This document shows positions 1-5,739 of a stretch of DNA of 9,296 nt, piece after piece (position 1 is the first letter of the stretch; each line of letters begins with the position of its first letter). Position numbers and translations under genes: made by a program. The DNA is from Actinomycetota bacterium. GTDB lineage: Bacteria > Actinomycetota > Actinomycetes > S36-B12 > UBA5976. The notes under the pieces were generated by a model. The model searched no databases and was not told where the DNA came from. It saw only the letters and a list, made by a program, of their open reading frames with translations. The stretch covers positions 1-9,296 of the forward strand of contig CANJRK010000027.1 of the NCBI GenBank assembly GCA_947476765.1, given 5' to 3'.

Positions 1-420
1 GTACACCACAGTTGGTGCTGCGGGTGCTGCGGGTGCTGTTGTAGGCGTAGTAGTAGAAGGCTTAGTTGCTGTAGCTGCCTTGGCTTTCTTCGCTTTCGCT
101 TTCTTTGTTTTAGCTGGTTTTGAAGTAGTAGCAGCAGGCTTCTTTGAAACAGTGCTGCTTTGTGCAGCTGGAGTTTGTGCGGCTGGAGCCGTTGATGTCG
201 CAGTAGCGGGAACTGTTGCTGTAGTCGCTGGAGCAGCCGGTACTACCGGTGTAGCTGGAATTTCGTTGGGAATTGGGGTCGAGCTCGCTGCCAACTCCGC
301 AATATGTGAATTCCAAGCAAAACTCGAGATGATCGCGAGGAATGCTGAAGACGAAACAGTTGCGGTAGCAATTCGTGCGCGACGAGCTGGGTGGGGCTTA
401 CGGGTGAACAATTTAGTCAT
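1..420 (-). CDS. Low-complexity membrane-anchored or secreted protein, C-terminal part beyond the window
   Basis: Reading the minus strand from ATG at 420-418 gives 140 residues open to the window edge, so the gene is partial and its function is not recognised. The N terminus is basic (MTKLFTRKPHPARRARIA). Residues about 19-36 form one hydrophobic stretch that could be a signal anchor or uncleaved signal. After that the chain is almost all A, P, T, S and V, with a lysine/alanine stretch at residues 104-115 (KTKKAKAKKAKA) and an AAP repeat near 130-137. This looks like a wall-spanning linker, so any folded domain would lie outside the window. The start overlaps the end of the upstream gene by 8 nt (ATGACTAA). 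A GAGGA at 429-433 lies 8 nt before ATG 420. An in-frame ATG at 427-429 is an alternative start. The continuous frame, hydrophobic segment and coupled start argue that it is real. Confidence 0.72.
   Translation of the reverse strand, partial: MTKLFTRKPHPARRARIATATVSSSAFLAIISSFAWNSHIAELAASSTPIPNEIPATPVVPAAPATTATVPATATSTAPAAQTPAAQSSTVSKKPAATTSKPAKTKKAKAKKAKAATATKPSTTTPTTAPAAPAAPTVVY
14..40. repeat. 9-bp tandem repeat coding for AAP units
   Basis: The plus strand shows GGTGCTGCG at 14-22 and 23-31, and a third copy at 32-40 that matches 7 of 9 bases. On the minus strand it encodes Ala-Ala-Pro repeats in the linker of the partial protein. Copy number may vary between strains by slippage; that is inference. 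Confidence 0.75.
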
Positions 421-775
421 CGTCCTCATCCTCGCCTTCGTTGTCATCGCCTTCGTTGTCATCAAAATAGGGTGTGGCACTTGCAGAAGCCTTAGCTTTT
501 GCCTTCTTTTTCTTTACAGGAGTTTGGGATGGGCTGGGATCCGCCGTGGGCACTGAGACTTCAGGAGTAGTAGTTGTGTCCAGTTGAATGACGGCTGGCG
601 TAGCCGAAACATCAAGCACCACCGGGTCAGCAACTGGGGTAATCAAAGATGTAGTACCCGCACCAATAGTTGATTCAGTACGGGACTGAAGGGCTTGGGT
701 GTTAACTGCTGCCGCAGCAGTACCTGCAGCTAATACACCTAGTAGTGCGAAGGTCGTGGTCAATTTCGATTTCAT
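413..775 (-). CDS. Small secreted protein with signal peptide, lysine stretch and acidic tail
   Basis: A 120-residue protein with no family I recognise. Residues 2-4 are basic (KSK). Residues 5-19 are hydrophobic, and an AAAA at 20-23 is a plausible signal peptidase cleavage zone, so export is likely. The middle (24-87) is rich in T, V, P and S and looks disordered. Residues 88-96 are KKKKAKAKA. Residues 105-120 are almost purely acidic (DDNEGDDNEGEDEDDD). The mature protein is therefore a short charged linker with opposite charges side by side and no obvious catalytic domain. The last 8 nt overlap the start of the next minus-strand gene, which shares the lysine/alanine motif, so the two are probably co-expressed. 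It is divergent from a two-component system. The start ATG 775-773 is preceded by AAGG only 1 nt away. A TAATTT six bases upstream of the ATG would fit a leaderless transcript, but this is weak. Confidence 0.8.
   Translation of the reverse strand: MKSKLTTTFALLGVLAAGTAAAAVNTQALQSRTESTIGAGTTSLITPVADPVVLDVSATPAVIQLDTTTTPEVSVPTADPSPSQTPVKKKKAKAKASASATPYFDDNEGDDNEGEDEDDD
429..433 (-). promoter_or_regulatory. Shine-Dalgarno within the acidic-tail codons
   Basis: On the minus strand GAGGA lies 8 nt before the ATG at 420-418. The same bases are part of the GAG GAT GAG GAC codons for the E/D tail of the upstream protein. Those codons therefore serve as protein code and as a probable ribosome-binding site for the overlapping downstream gene. 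The spacing favours ATG 420 over the in-frame ATG at 427-429. Confidence 0.5.
432..461. repeat. Exact 15-bp tandem duplication in the acidic tail
   Basis: TCGCCTTCGTTGTCA occurs at 432-446 and again, identical, at 447-461. On the minus strand the unit encodes five residues (the DDNEG register), so the acidic tail grew by an in-frame duplication. No base differs between the copies, which suggests a recent or slippage-prone event. Confidence 0.85.
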
Positions 776-821
776 ACCTTGAAATTACCCAATCTATTTC
801 CACGATTAACCCCATAGAAAT

Positions 822-840
822 CCAAGAATCAGCCAAGAAT
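822..840. promoter_or_regulatory. Candidate response-regulator operator: tandem direct repeat
   Basis: CCAAGAAT occurs at 822-829 and again at 833-840, identical, with starts 11 bp apart. OmpR-family regulators commonly bind as head-to-tail dimers to direct repeats spaced about one helical turn. The site lies 46 bp upstream of an OmpR-type regulator gene and faces the divergent secreted-protein genes. Binding by the regulator at 886 is inference from position and geometry. Confidence 0.4.
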
Positions 841-870
841 TCTTTGAATTAGGTAAACCCATCAACTACA

Positions 871-874
871 GGAG
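871..874 (+). promoter_or_regulatory. Ribosome-binding site of the response regulator
   Basis: GGAG lies 11 nt before ATG 886, somewhat long spacing. A closer ATG at 878 has only 3 nt spacing and reads in a different frame, so 886 is preferred because it opens directly with the receiver-domain start MEILLVEDD. Confidence 0.55.
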
Positions 875-885
875 AATATGAATAC

Positions 886-1563
886 ATGGAAATTCTCTTG
901 GTTGAAGATGATCCATCTGTGGCTGCCAGCGTCATAGATGGACTTGAGAATGCCAGCATGGTTGTAAGGCATGTTGCAAATGGCAAGGATGCAATCTCAC
1001 TTGCTATCTCAACTAACCCAGACTTGATTTTGCTTGATCTCGGTCTACCAGATATGGATGGCCAAGACGTCTGTCGCACGATTCGCGAGACTTCCTCGAT
1101 ACCAATCATCGTTTTAAGCGCTCGCAGCGAGGAAATTGATCGGGTCTTAGCCTTGGAATTTGGGGCAGATGACTACATGGTTAAGCCATTTGGAATGCGC
1201 GAACTCGTTGCTCGAATTCGTGCGGTCGGACGACGAGCCAACCAATCTGAATCAGCTGCCACACCAGCAATTCAAGTCATTGGACCTTTAAGTATCGATC
1301 GACGCACGCAGCGTGTGTTGATAAATGGTGAGGACATTTATTTAACACCAAAGGAATTTGATTTACTGGCACATCTTGCTACCGATCCTGGTGCAGTATT
1401 TCGACGCAATGACATCATGAGCGAAGTTTGGGATACAAACTGGTATGGCACAACCAAGACAGTTGATGCTCACGTTGCAGCGCTCCGCAAGAAATTGGGT
1501 AACCAAGACTGGATCGAAGCAGTTCGTGGGGTTGGCTTTAGATTAAGTATCCCCGACTCGTGA
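886..1563 (+). CDS. OmpR/PhoB-family response regulator
   Basis: A 225-residue two-domain transcription factor of the usual family length. The receiver domain (1-115) has the acidic pocket E7-D8-D9, the phosphoacceptor D51 in LLDLGLPDMDG, the switch residue S78, and Y97 and K100 in DDYMVKPF. The winged-helix DNA-binding domain (about 129-222) shows LTPKEFDLL at 153-161, a recognition helix in KTVDAHVAALRKKLG, and the wing VRGVGFRL. It should be phosphorylated by the kinase encoded next, since the two genes share a GTGA overlap at 1560-1563. Targets cannot be read from the sequence. The divergent intergenic region, with a CCAAGAAT repeat 11 bp apart, is the best candidate for autoregulation and control of the secreted-protein genes. 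Assignment to a named system is not possible from these residues alone. Confidence 0.96.
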   Translation: MEILLVEDDPSVAASVIDGLENASMVVRHVANGKDAISLAISTNPDLILLDLGLPDMDGQDVCRTIRETSSIPIIVLSARSEEIDRVLALEFGADDYMVKPFGMRELVARIRAVGRRANQSESAATPAIQVIGPLSIDRRTQRVLINGEDIYLTPKEFDLLAHLATDPGAVFRRNDIMSEVWDTNWYGTTKTVDAHVAALRKKLGNQDWIEAVRGVGFRLSIPDS

Positions 1564-2942
1564 AGTGGCGACTAGTAGCTGCACTGCTTGGGCTGACCCT
1601 AGTTGTGCTCTTAGTTCATGACATTCCACTTGTCAGATATCTACGTACCGTAGAAAACGATCGTATTGTTACAGCATTGGAGCGCGATAGTTTTGTAATT
1701 GCTGGGCGCTCAGAAGAGATACTCGAATCAGATGGCGCCATCGCCTCAACTTATTTAGATGACATCATCTCCACATACAGTTCCAAGAGTGGTGCCAGAG
1801 TTTTAGTTACGGATAGTGCTGGAGTAGTTGTGGCGACATCAGATGAGTCAGACAACATTGGAACGTCTTTTCTCAGTCGCCAGGAAATTGCTGATGCTTT
1901 AACGGGCCAAGTAACTTCAGGACGTAGATTTTCTTCAACTTTGAATCACGAAATTCTCTATGTTGCAGTCCCGGTATTAAACGGTAACCGAACTATTGGA
2001 GCTGTCAGGCTAACATTTCCTGCTTCCGTAGTAGACGATGCGGTTTCTGCTCGCTTGCATGGGATTTCGACTGTGGCTGGAATTACTCTCCTAGTAGCGG
2101 CACTTGTCGCACTTTTACTTGCTGTTGGTATTACTCGTCGCTTAACGAAGTTAAAAGATGTTACCGAAGAATTCAGTGATGGAAATTTCGCAATTCGGGC
2201 AGAGATCGATGGTGGCGCTCCTGAGATCCAGACATTAGCTCGTAGTTTTAACACCATGGCAGGCCAACTCGAGAAATTAATTGGACAGCAACGTGCCTTT
2301 GCCGGCGATGCCTCACACCAATTGCGAACGCCACTTACCGCCCTGACACTGCGCCTGGAGCGAGTATCGGAATTGTTGATTGAGAATCCACAGGCTGCCG
2401 CTGAAAGATTAGATGCAGCAATGGTCGAGACGGATCGATTGCAGCGACTAGTTGAAGGCCTCCTAGTCTTGAGTCGATCTGAAGCAAAAGGTGTAGAAAC
2501 AACTAGGCAAGATGCCAGCGCAGTTGTTCGGGAAAGAGCAGATAATTGGGATGCTCTTGCTGCCGAACAAAGTGTCAAGATTGCAATTTCGGTGCCAAGT
2601 GAGGCACCGGTATACGCCACATCTGGCGCTTTAGAGCAGATAATTGATAACTACGTTGATAACGCACTGGAGATTGTGCCAGCGGGATCAACCATAACTA
2701 TTTCGATTAATACCGAATCTGACCTAACACAAATTTCAGTTTTAGATGAGGGTCCTGGCTTATCGGAAGCTGATCTATTAAAGGCTTTTAATAGATTCTG
2801 GCGAGCTCGAAGTGACACTCATGGATCAGGACTTGGTTTAGCCATTGTTGAAAGGTTGGCCGAAGCAAGTGGTGGTTATGCGGAATTGCGCAATCGTGAG
2901 CCAAATGGCTTGGAAGCCAGCGTATATTTACCTAAAGCTTAA
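1560..2942 (+). CDS. Membrane sensor histidine kinase with HAMP domain
   Basis: A 460-residue sensor kinase with a complete architecture. TM1 is at about 4-24. An extracytoplasmic domain (about 25-165) contains GARVLVTDSAGVVVATS, typical of a PAS-like or Cache-like fold. TM2 is at about 169-191 and HAMP at about 192-245. The HisKA dimerisation domain has phosphorylated H253 in DASHQLRTPLTAL. The HATPase domain has an N box with N364 and N368, a G1 box DEGPG (396-400) and a G2 box GSGLGLAI (422-429). The conserved residues I can see are intact. It starts at GTG 1560, inside the response-regulator stop, with no Shine-Dalgarno visible, so translation is probably coupled. The gene ends in TTAA, shared with the stop of the convergent DUF3180 gene. 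The signal is unknown. Confidence 0.96.
   Translation: MKWRLVAALLGLTLVVLLVHDIPLVRYLRTVENDRIVTALERDSFVIAGRSEEILESDGAIASTYLDDIISTYSSKSGARVLVTDSAGVVVATSDESDNIGTSFLSRQEIADALTGQVTSGRRFSSTLNHEILYVAVPVLNGNRTIGAVRLTFPASVVDDAVSARLHGISTVAGITLLVAALVALLLAVGITRRLTKLKDVTEEFSDGNFAIRAEIDGGAPEIQTLARSFNTMAGQLEKLIGQQRAFAGDASHQLRTPLTALTLRLERVSELLIENPQAAAERLDAAMVETDRLQRLVEGLLVLSRSEAKGVETTRQDASAVVRERADNWDALAAEQSVKIAISVPSEAPVYATSGALEQIIDNYVDNALEIVPAGSTITISINTESDLTQISVLDEGPGLSEADLLKAFNRFWRARSDTHGSGLGLAIVERLAEASGGYAELRNREPNGLEASVYLPKA
2939..2942. other. Convergent stop-codon overlap (TTAA)
   Basis: The plus-strand kinase stops with TAA at 2940-2942 and the minus-strand DUF3180 gene stops with TAA at 2941-2939, so the palindrome TTAA carries both stops. 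No terminator hairpin with a T tract is visible on either side, so read-through in both directions is likely. Confidence 0.9.
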
Positions 2943-3421
2943 GCGGTACTGCTGTTTCGCATTTCAGTTTCAGCTGGTGGTTCTTTGATTCGGCAAATTC
3001 GTTCTAGCCAAAGTGCGATCGCAACCGTAATTAAACTTGCAACTGCAGTCACTGCGCAGGTTTTGATTCGATCACTTCCTGCTGAAGATTCAATTGCAAC
3101 GACGTTTGAAAGTAGTACCCCCGCATAGAAACCTAAAGCCAGAGCGCCAACCCGAGATGCCGACATGGCAAGAGCTGCGGTCCTAGCTGCAACTAATGGG
3201 TGGAGACGTTTCACACCAGATTCAGGATTTAATCGAGCGCGCGTCATTAATGTCCAAACCAGCAGTGAGATTGCTACCAAGATCATCGCAACAGCCGATC
3301 CAATTGGCACTGGAAATCCTTGGGCAAACCAGGTTGGCCAAAGTTGAGCCAAAGACCACCCCACCGACGCAGATAACACCGCAAGAACCACTAACACGCT
3401 GATTTTTGTCTGTTGCACCAT
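2939..3421 (-). CDS. DUF3180 family integral membrane protein
   Basis: A 160-residue protein with four predicted membrane segments, at about 6-26, 37-59, 82-109 and 119-140. The third segment carries ASRVGALALGFYAG, and the chain ends with a short cytoplasmic tail after WLERICRIKEP. The size, topology and position directly after folK match the actinobacterial DUF3180 family, which has no established function. Its start shares one base with the folK stop (TAATG at 3423-3419), so it is the last gene of the ftsH-fol operon and is translationally coupled to folate genes. A role in folate or pterin biology or in FtsH membrane work would be a guess from context only. The family assignment rests on context plus topology. 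Confidence 0.85.
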   Translation of the reverse strand: MVQQTKISVLVVLAVLSASVGWSLAQLWPTWFAQGFPVPIGSAVAMILVAISLLVWTLMTRARLNPESGVKRLHPLVAARTAALAMSASRVGALALGFYAGVLLSNVVAIESSAGSDRIKTCAVTAVASLITVAIALWLERICRIKEPPAETEMRNSSTA

Positions 3422-3918
3422 TAGTTCGCCACCAGTGTTAAATCATTCCGAAAGCGAATGCCCTTGACATCTAAGCCTTCAAGTATTTCGGCGACCGAAG
3501 CTTTTCCTGGAATTACATAATCCGGGTCAAGAAGCGACCATGGCAGCAAAACAAAAACTCGCTCGTGCGCTCGGGGATGCGGTAATTCCAATTCTGGAGT
3601 GGATCGAACTTCGCTATCCATGGCTAACAGGTCGATGTCCAAAGTTCTTGGTCCCCAACGTTCATTTCGTTCTCGGTTTTGCTCTAATTCAATCTGTTGT
3701 GTCGCTGCTAAAAACTGTTCTGGCGACAAGATTGTTTTAACTACAGCTACGGCATTTAAATATTGCCCCTGTTCCGGTCCCCCGACTGGATCCGTCTCAA
3801 AAACAGGTGACACCGAGTGAACTTGAGTACCAGTTATGACGTTGATTGAATCAAGTGCATTTTGCAGATACTGAAACCGGTCACCAAGATTTGAGCCCAG
3901 ACCAATTGTGGCTTTCAT
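3421..3918 (-). CDS. folK: 6-hydroxymethyl-7,8-dihydropterin pyrophosphokinase
   Basis: A 165-residue cytosolic enzyme that transfers pyrophosphate from ATP to 6-hydroxymethyl-dihydropterin, giving the substrate for FolP. The N terminus IGLGSNLGDR (5-14) and the family signature RNERWGPRTLDIDLL (84-98) are present. D94 and D96 are the probable magnesium ligands, and LPHPRAHER (112-120) follows. Length is normal for a monofunctional HPPK. It sits between folB and DUF3180, and its ATG shares one base with the folB stop (TAATG at 3920-3916), so translation is coupled. Confidence 0.97.
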   Translation of the reverse strand: MKATIGLGSNLGDRFQYLQNALDSINVITGTQVHSVSPVFETDPVGGPEQGQYLNAVAVVKTILSPEQFLAATQQIELEQNRERNERWGPRTLDIDLLAMDSEVRSTPELELPHPRAHERVFVLLPWSLLDPDYVIPGKASVAEILEGLDVKGIRFRNDLTLVAN

Positions 3919-4274
3919 TATGGCAACGTCCTCGTAACCGAAACATTGCCAAATGTCAGATCAATTGGAGCCTGAGGTTTGTGGACGGTGACACTCACCG
4001 ACACAATTCCAGAAATATCTAGACACTCTCGCGCAATTTGATCAGCTAATCTTTCGATTAGGTTAACTGGTTCCCCGGTAATTGCAGCATGAGCGATGTT
4101 AGCTAGCTCGGCATAGTTGACCGTGTCACGGACATCATCGGACTTAACTGATGAGTCGAAGTTTGTTTCAACTTCAATATCTACAATGAACGTCTGGCCG
4201 TCACGCTTTTCGAAATCGAAAACTCCGTGATACCCAAATCCAGAAACCCCGGTAAGGCTAATTTTGTCTGTCAT
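3918..4274 (-). CDS. folB: Dihydroneopterin aldolase
   Basis: A 118-residue enzyme that cleaves 7,8-dihydroneopterin to 6-hydroxymethyl-dihydropterin and glycolaldehyde. Visible family motifs are GYHGVFDFEKRDGQ (14-27, with the catalytic-region glutamate E22), VNYAEL (52-57, Y54), NLIERLA (71-77, E74) and VHKPQAPI (97-104, with the expected catalytic lysine K99). The length fits single-domain FolB. It begins at ATG 4274 inside the folP stop (ATGA, 4274-4271) and hands its product to the adjacent folK. Confidence 0.96.
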   Translation of the reverse strand: MTDKISLTGVSGFGYHGVFDFEKRDGQTFIVDIEVETNFDSSVKSDDVRDTVNYAELANIAHAAITGEPVNLIERLADQIARECLDISGIVSVSVTVHKPQAPIDLTFGNVSVTRTLP

Positions 4275-5122
4275 AGAGTATTCGCCAATCGACTAACTAC
4301 TTCGATTACATCCCGAGATCCGCGGACATCATGTACGCGCACACACCAAGTATTACGTTGTGCCATAAGCACCGAAATGGCAGTGGTAGCAGCCTCTCGG
4401 TCATCCATATGTCTAGCTTCACCATTTTTAGAAAGTAGTTCCCCAAGAAATTTCTTGCGTGATGCGCCCATCAGTATCGGAAGACCAAGGCTCTCTAATA
4501 CGTCTATGTGCTTCAAAATTGGCCAATTCTGATCAACGGTTTTTGCAAATCCAATTCCTGGATCAATCGCAATCCGATTCCGAGCAACACCAGCTGAAAC
4601 GGCAACAGCTACTTGTTCGCCAATTTCGTTTGTCACATCTCTAACCACATCTTGATACTCAGTCAGTGAATTCATGATATTTGACGGACCGCGCCAGTGC
4701 ATCAATATGAAGGGCACATCTAAAGTTGCTACGTAGGAAAGCATTTCGGGATCTGCTTTTCCCCCGCTGACATCGTTAATCATGTGGGCGCCCGCTGCAA
4801 TAGCTGCTTGTGCAACTTCAGCGCGCATGGTGTCGATGCTCAAAACTGCTTCGGATTCAGCCAGTGCTGAAATTATTGGAAGTACGCGATCCATTTCTTC
4901 CTGAATTGAAATTCGTTCCGAGCCAGGTCGCGTAGATTCGCCGCCAATGTCAATAATGTCTGCGCCATCACTGATCATTTGCCTAGCGTGAGCAATCGCA
5001 ACATTTGAATCAAAGAAGCGACCACCGTCACTAAATGAGTCGGGCGTTACATTCAAAACTCCCATTACAAGTGTGCGATCGAGAGCACTTAATTTGCTTG
5101 GTAAGCCGCTTGGGTGCAACAT
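4271..5122 (-). CDS. folP: Dihydropteroate synthase
   Basis: A 283-residue TIM-barrel enzyme that condenses hydroxymethyl-dihydropterin pyrophosphate with p-aminobenzoate, and is the target of sulfonamides. Motifs in order are GVLNVTPDSFSDGG (21-34), GGESTRPG (60-67, the pABA and sulfa loop), SIDT (95-98), MINDVSGG (114-121), DPGIGFAK (187-194), the substrate-binding SRK (221-223) and RVHDV (262-266). All are intact, and length is usual. It starts 5 nt after the folE stop. A GGAAAG 8 nt upstream of the ATG, in the end of folE, is the ribosome-binding site, and it can be folded into a hairpin with TTTCC. It overlaps folB by ATGA. Confidence 0.97.
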   Translation of the reverse strand: MLHPSGLPSKLSALDRTLVMGVLNVTPDSFSDGGRFFDSNVAIAHARQMISDGADIIDIGGESTRPGSERISIQEEMDRVLPIISALAESEAVLSIDTMRAEVAQAAIAAGAHMINDVSGGKADPEMLSYVATLDVPFILMHWRGPSNIMNSLTEYQDVVRDVTNEIGEQVAVAVSAGVARNRIAIDPGIGFAKTVDQNWPILKHIDVLESLGLPILMGASRKKFLGELLSKNGEARHMDDREAATTAISVLMAQRNTWCVRVHDVRGSRDVIEVVSRLANTL

Positions 5123-5136
5123 GGAAATTACTTTCC
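5123..5136 (-). promoter_or_regulatory. Hairpin over the folE stop and folP ribosome-binding site
   Basis: In the mRNA, GGAAA (5136-5132) can pair with UUUCC (5127-5123) around a four-base GUAA loop that fits the GNRA tetraloop pattern. The loop contains the folE UAA stop and the first stem arm is the folP Shine-Dalgarno. AUG follows immediately. A ribosome finishing folE would open the stem. The stem is short (2 GC, 3 AU pairs), so folding is plausible rather than shown. Confidence 0.4.
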
Positions 5137-5739
5137 GTTAATTAGTGACATTGCTTCAATGCGAGTTGCTGGATCGCGCAATTGGCCGCGCACAACCGAT
5201 GTCAAAGTAGTAGAACCAGGTTTGCGAATACCTCGCATAGACATGCATAAGTGCTCACACTCAATGACCACAATGACGCCACGAGCTCCGAGAATGTCTG
5301 TCATCGCATCAGCAATTTGAGTTGTTAATCGCTCCTGAACTTGTGGCCGACGCGAATACATATCTACCACGCGCGCAATCTTCGACAAGCCTGTGATCTT
5401 GCCATCTTCGCCCGGTATATAACCCACGTGCCCTACGCCATGAAATGGCAGCAAGTGGTGTTCACAGGTTGAATAAATTGGGATGTCGCGAACAACGACT
5501 AATTCATCATGTCCTAGAGAAAATGTAGTTGTCAGTACGTCTTTAGCTGTTTGATGCAAGCCACCAAAAATTTCAGCATAGGACTTGGCTACGCGAGCTG
5601 GGGTCTGCGCTAAGCCTTCACGATCTGGGTTTTCCCCGATGCCAATCAGCAACTCACGGATGGCGGCTTCCACTCGCGCTGCATCAAAAGGACGTTGCGC
5701 TGGTGGTTCGCTTAGTTGCTCGATTGGATCGATGCTCAC
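5128..5739 (-). CDS. folE: GTP cyclohydrolase I
   Basis: A 203-residue cytosolic enzyme that converts GTP to 7,8-dihydroneopterin triphosphate, the first committed folate step. The C-terminal domain carries the zinc site: C92 and H95 in STCEHHLLPFHG (90-101), and C165 in CEHLCMSMRG (161-170). TGLSKIARVVDMYSRRPQVQERLT (about 117-139) is the core family block. Length matches bacterial type I enzymes. The start is GTG at 5739-5737, overlapping the ftsH TGA as GTGA. There is no strong Shine-Dalgarno and the next in-frame Met is at 127, so the GTG is well supported and translation probably follows from ftsH. The phosphatase step leading to the FolB substrate is not encoded here. Confidence 0.97.
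   Translation of the reverse strand: MSIDPIEQLSEPPAQRPFDAARVEAAIRELLIGIGENPDREGLAQTPARVAKSYAEIFGGLHQTAKDVLTTTFSLGHDELVVVRDIPIYSTCEHHLLPFHGVGHVGYIPGEDGKITGLSKIARVVDMYSRRPQVQERLTTQIADAMTDILGARGVIVVIECEHLCMSMRGIRKPGSTTLTSVVRGQLRDPATRIEAMSLINGK

Larger units (their letters stand above)
776..885. promoter_or_regulatory. Divergent promoter region between secreted-protein genes and two-component operon
   Basis: This 110-bp gap separates divergent starts at 775 (minus) and 886 (plus), so it must carry promoters for both. For the minus gene, TAATTT (TANNNT pattern) ends 6 nt before the ATG and TAGATT lies further upstream. For the plus operon, TTGAAT at 844-849 could be a -35, but no good -10 follows at standard spacing. 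The clearest signal is the direct repeat at 822-840, overlapped by a palindrome AAGAATTCTT at 835-844. Confidence 0.6.

Noticed and set aside
80..556. 158-residue plus-strand open frame rich in A, V, F and G
   Set aside because: It is the antisense of the two low-complexity minus-strand genes. Its composition is simply the complement of their Ala/Thr/Lys codons, and it spans the junction of both.
849..1109. 86-residue minus-strand open frame
   Set aside because: It lies antisense to the receiver domain of the response regulator, which has full family motifs; it shows no motif of its own.
2590..2609. Perfect 7-bp GC-rich stem (CGGTGCC / GGCACCG) with a 6-nt loop
   Set aside because: It sits inside the kinase coding sequence with no T tract after it, so it is not a terminator; conserved protein coding explains the bases.
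1958..2620. 220-residue minus-strand open frame
   Set aside because: It is fully antisense to the histidine kinase and is Ser/Arg/Ala-rich, typical of a shadow frame.
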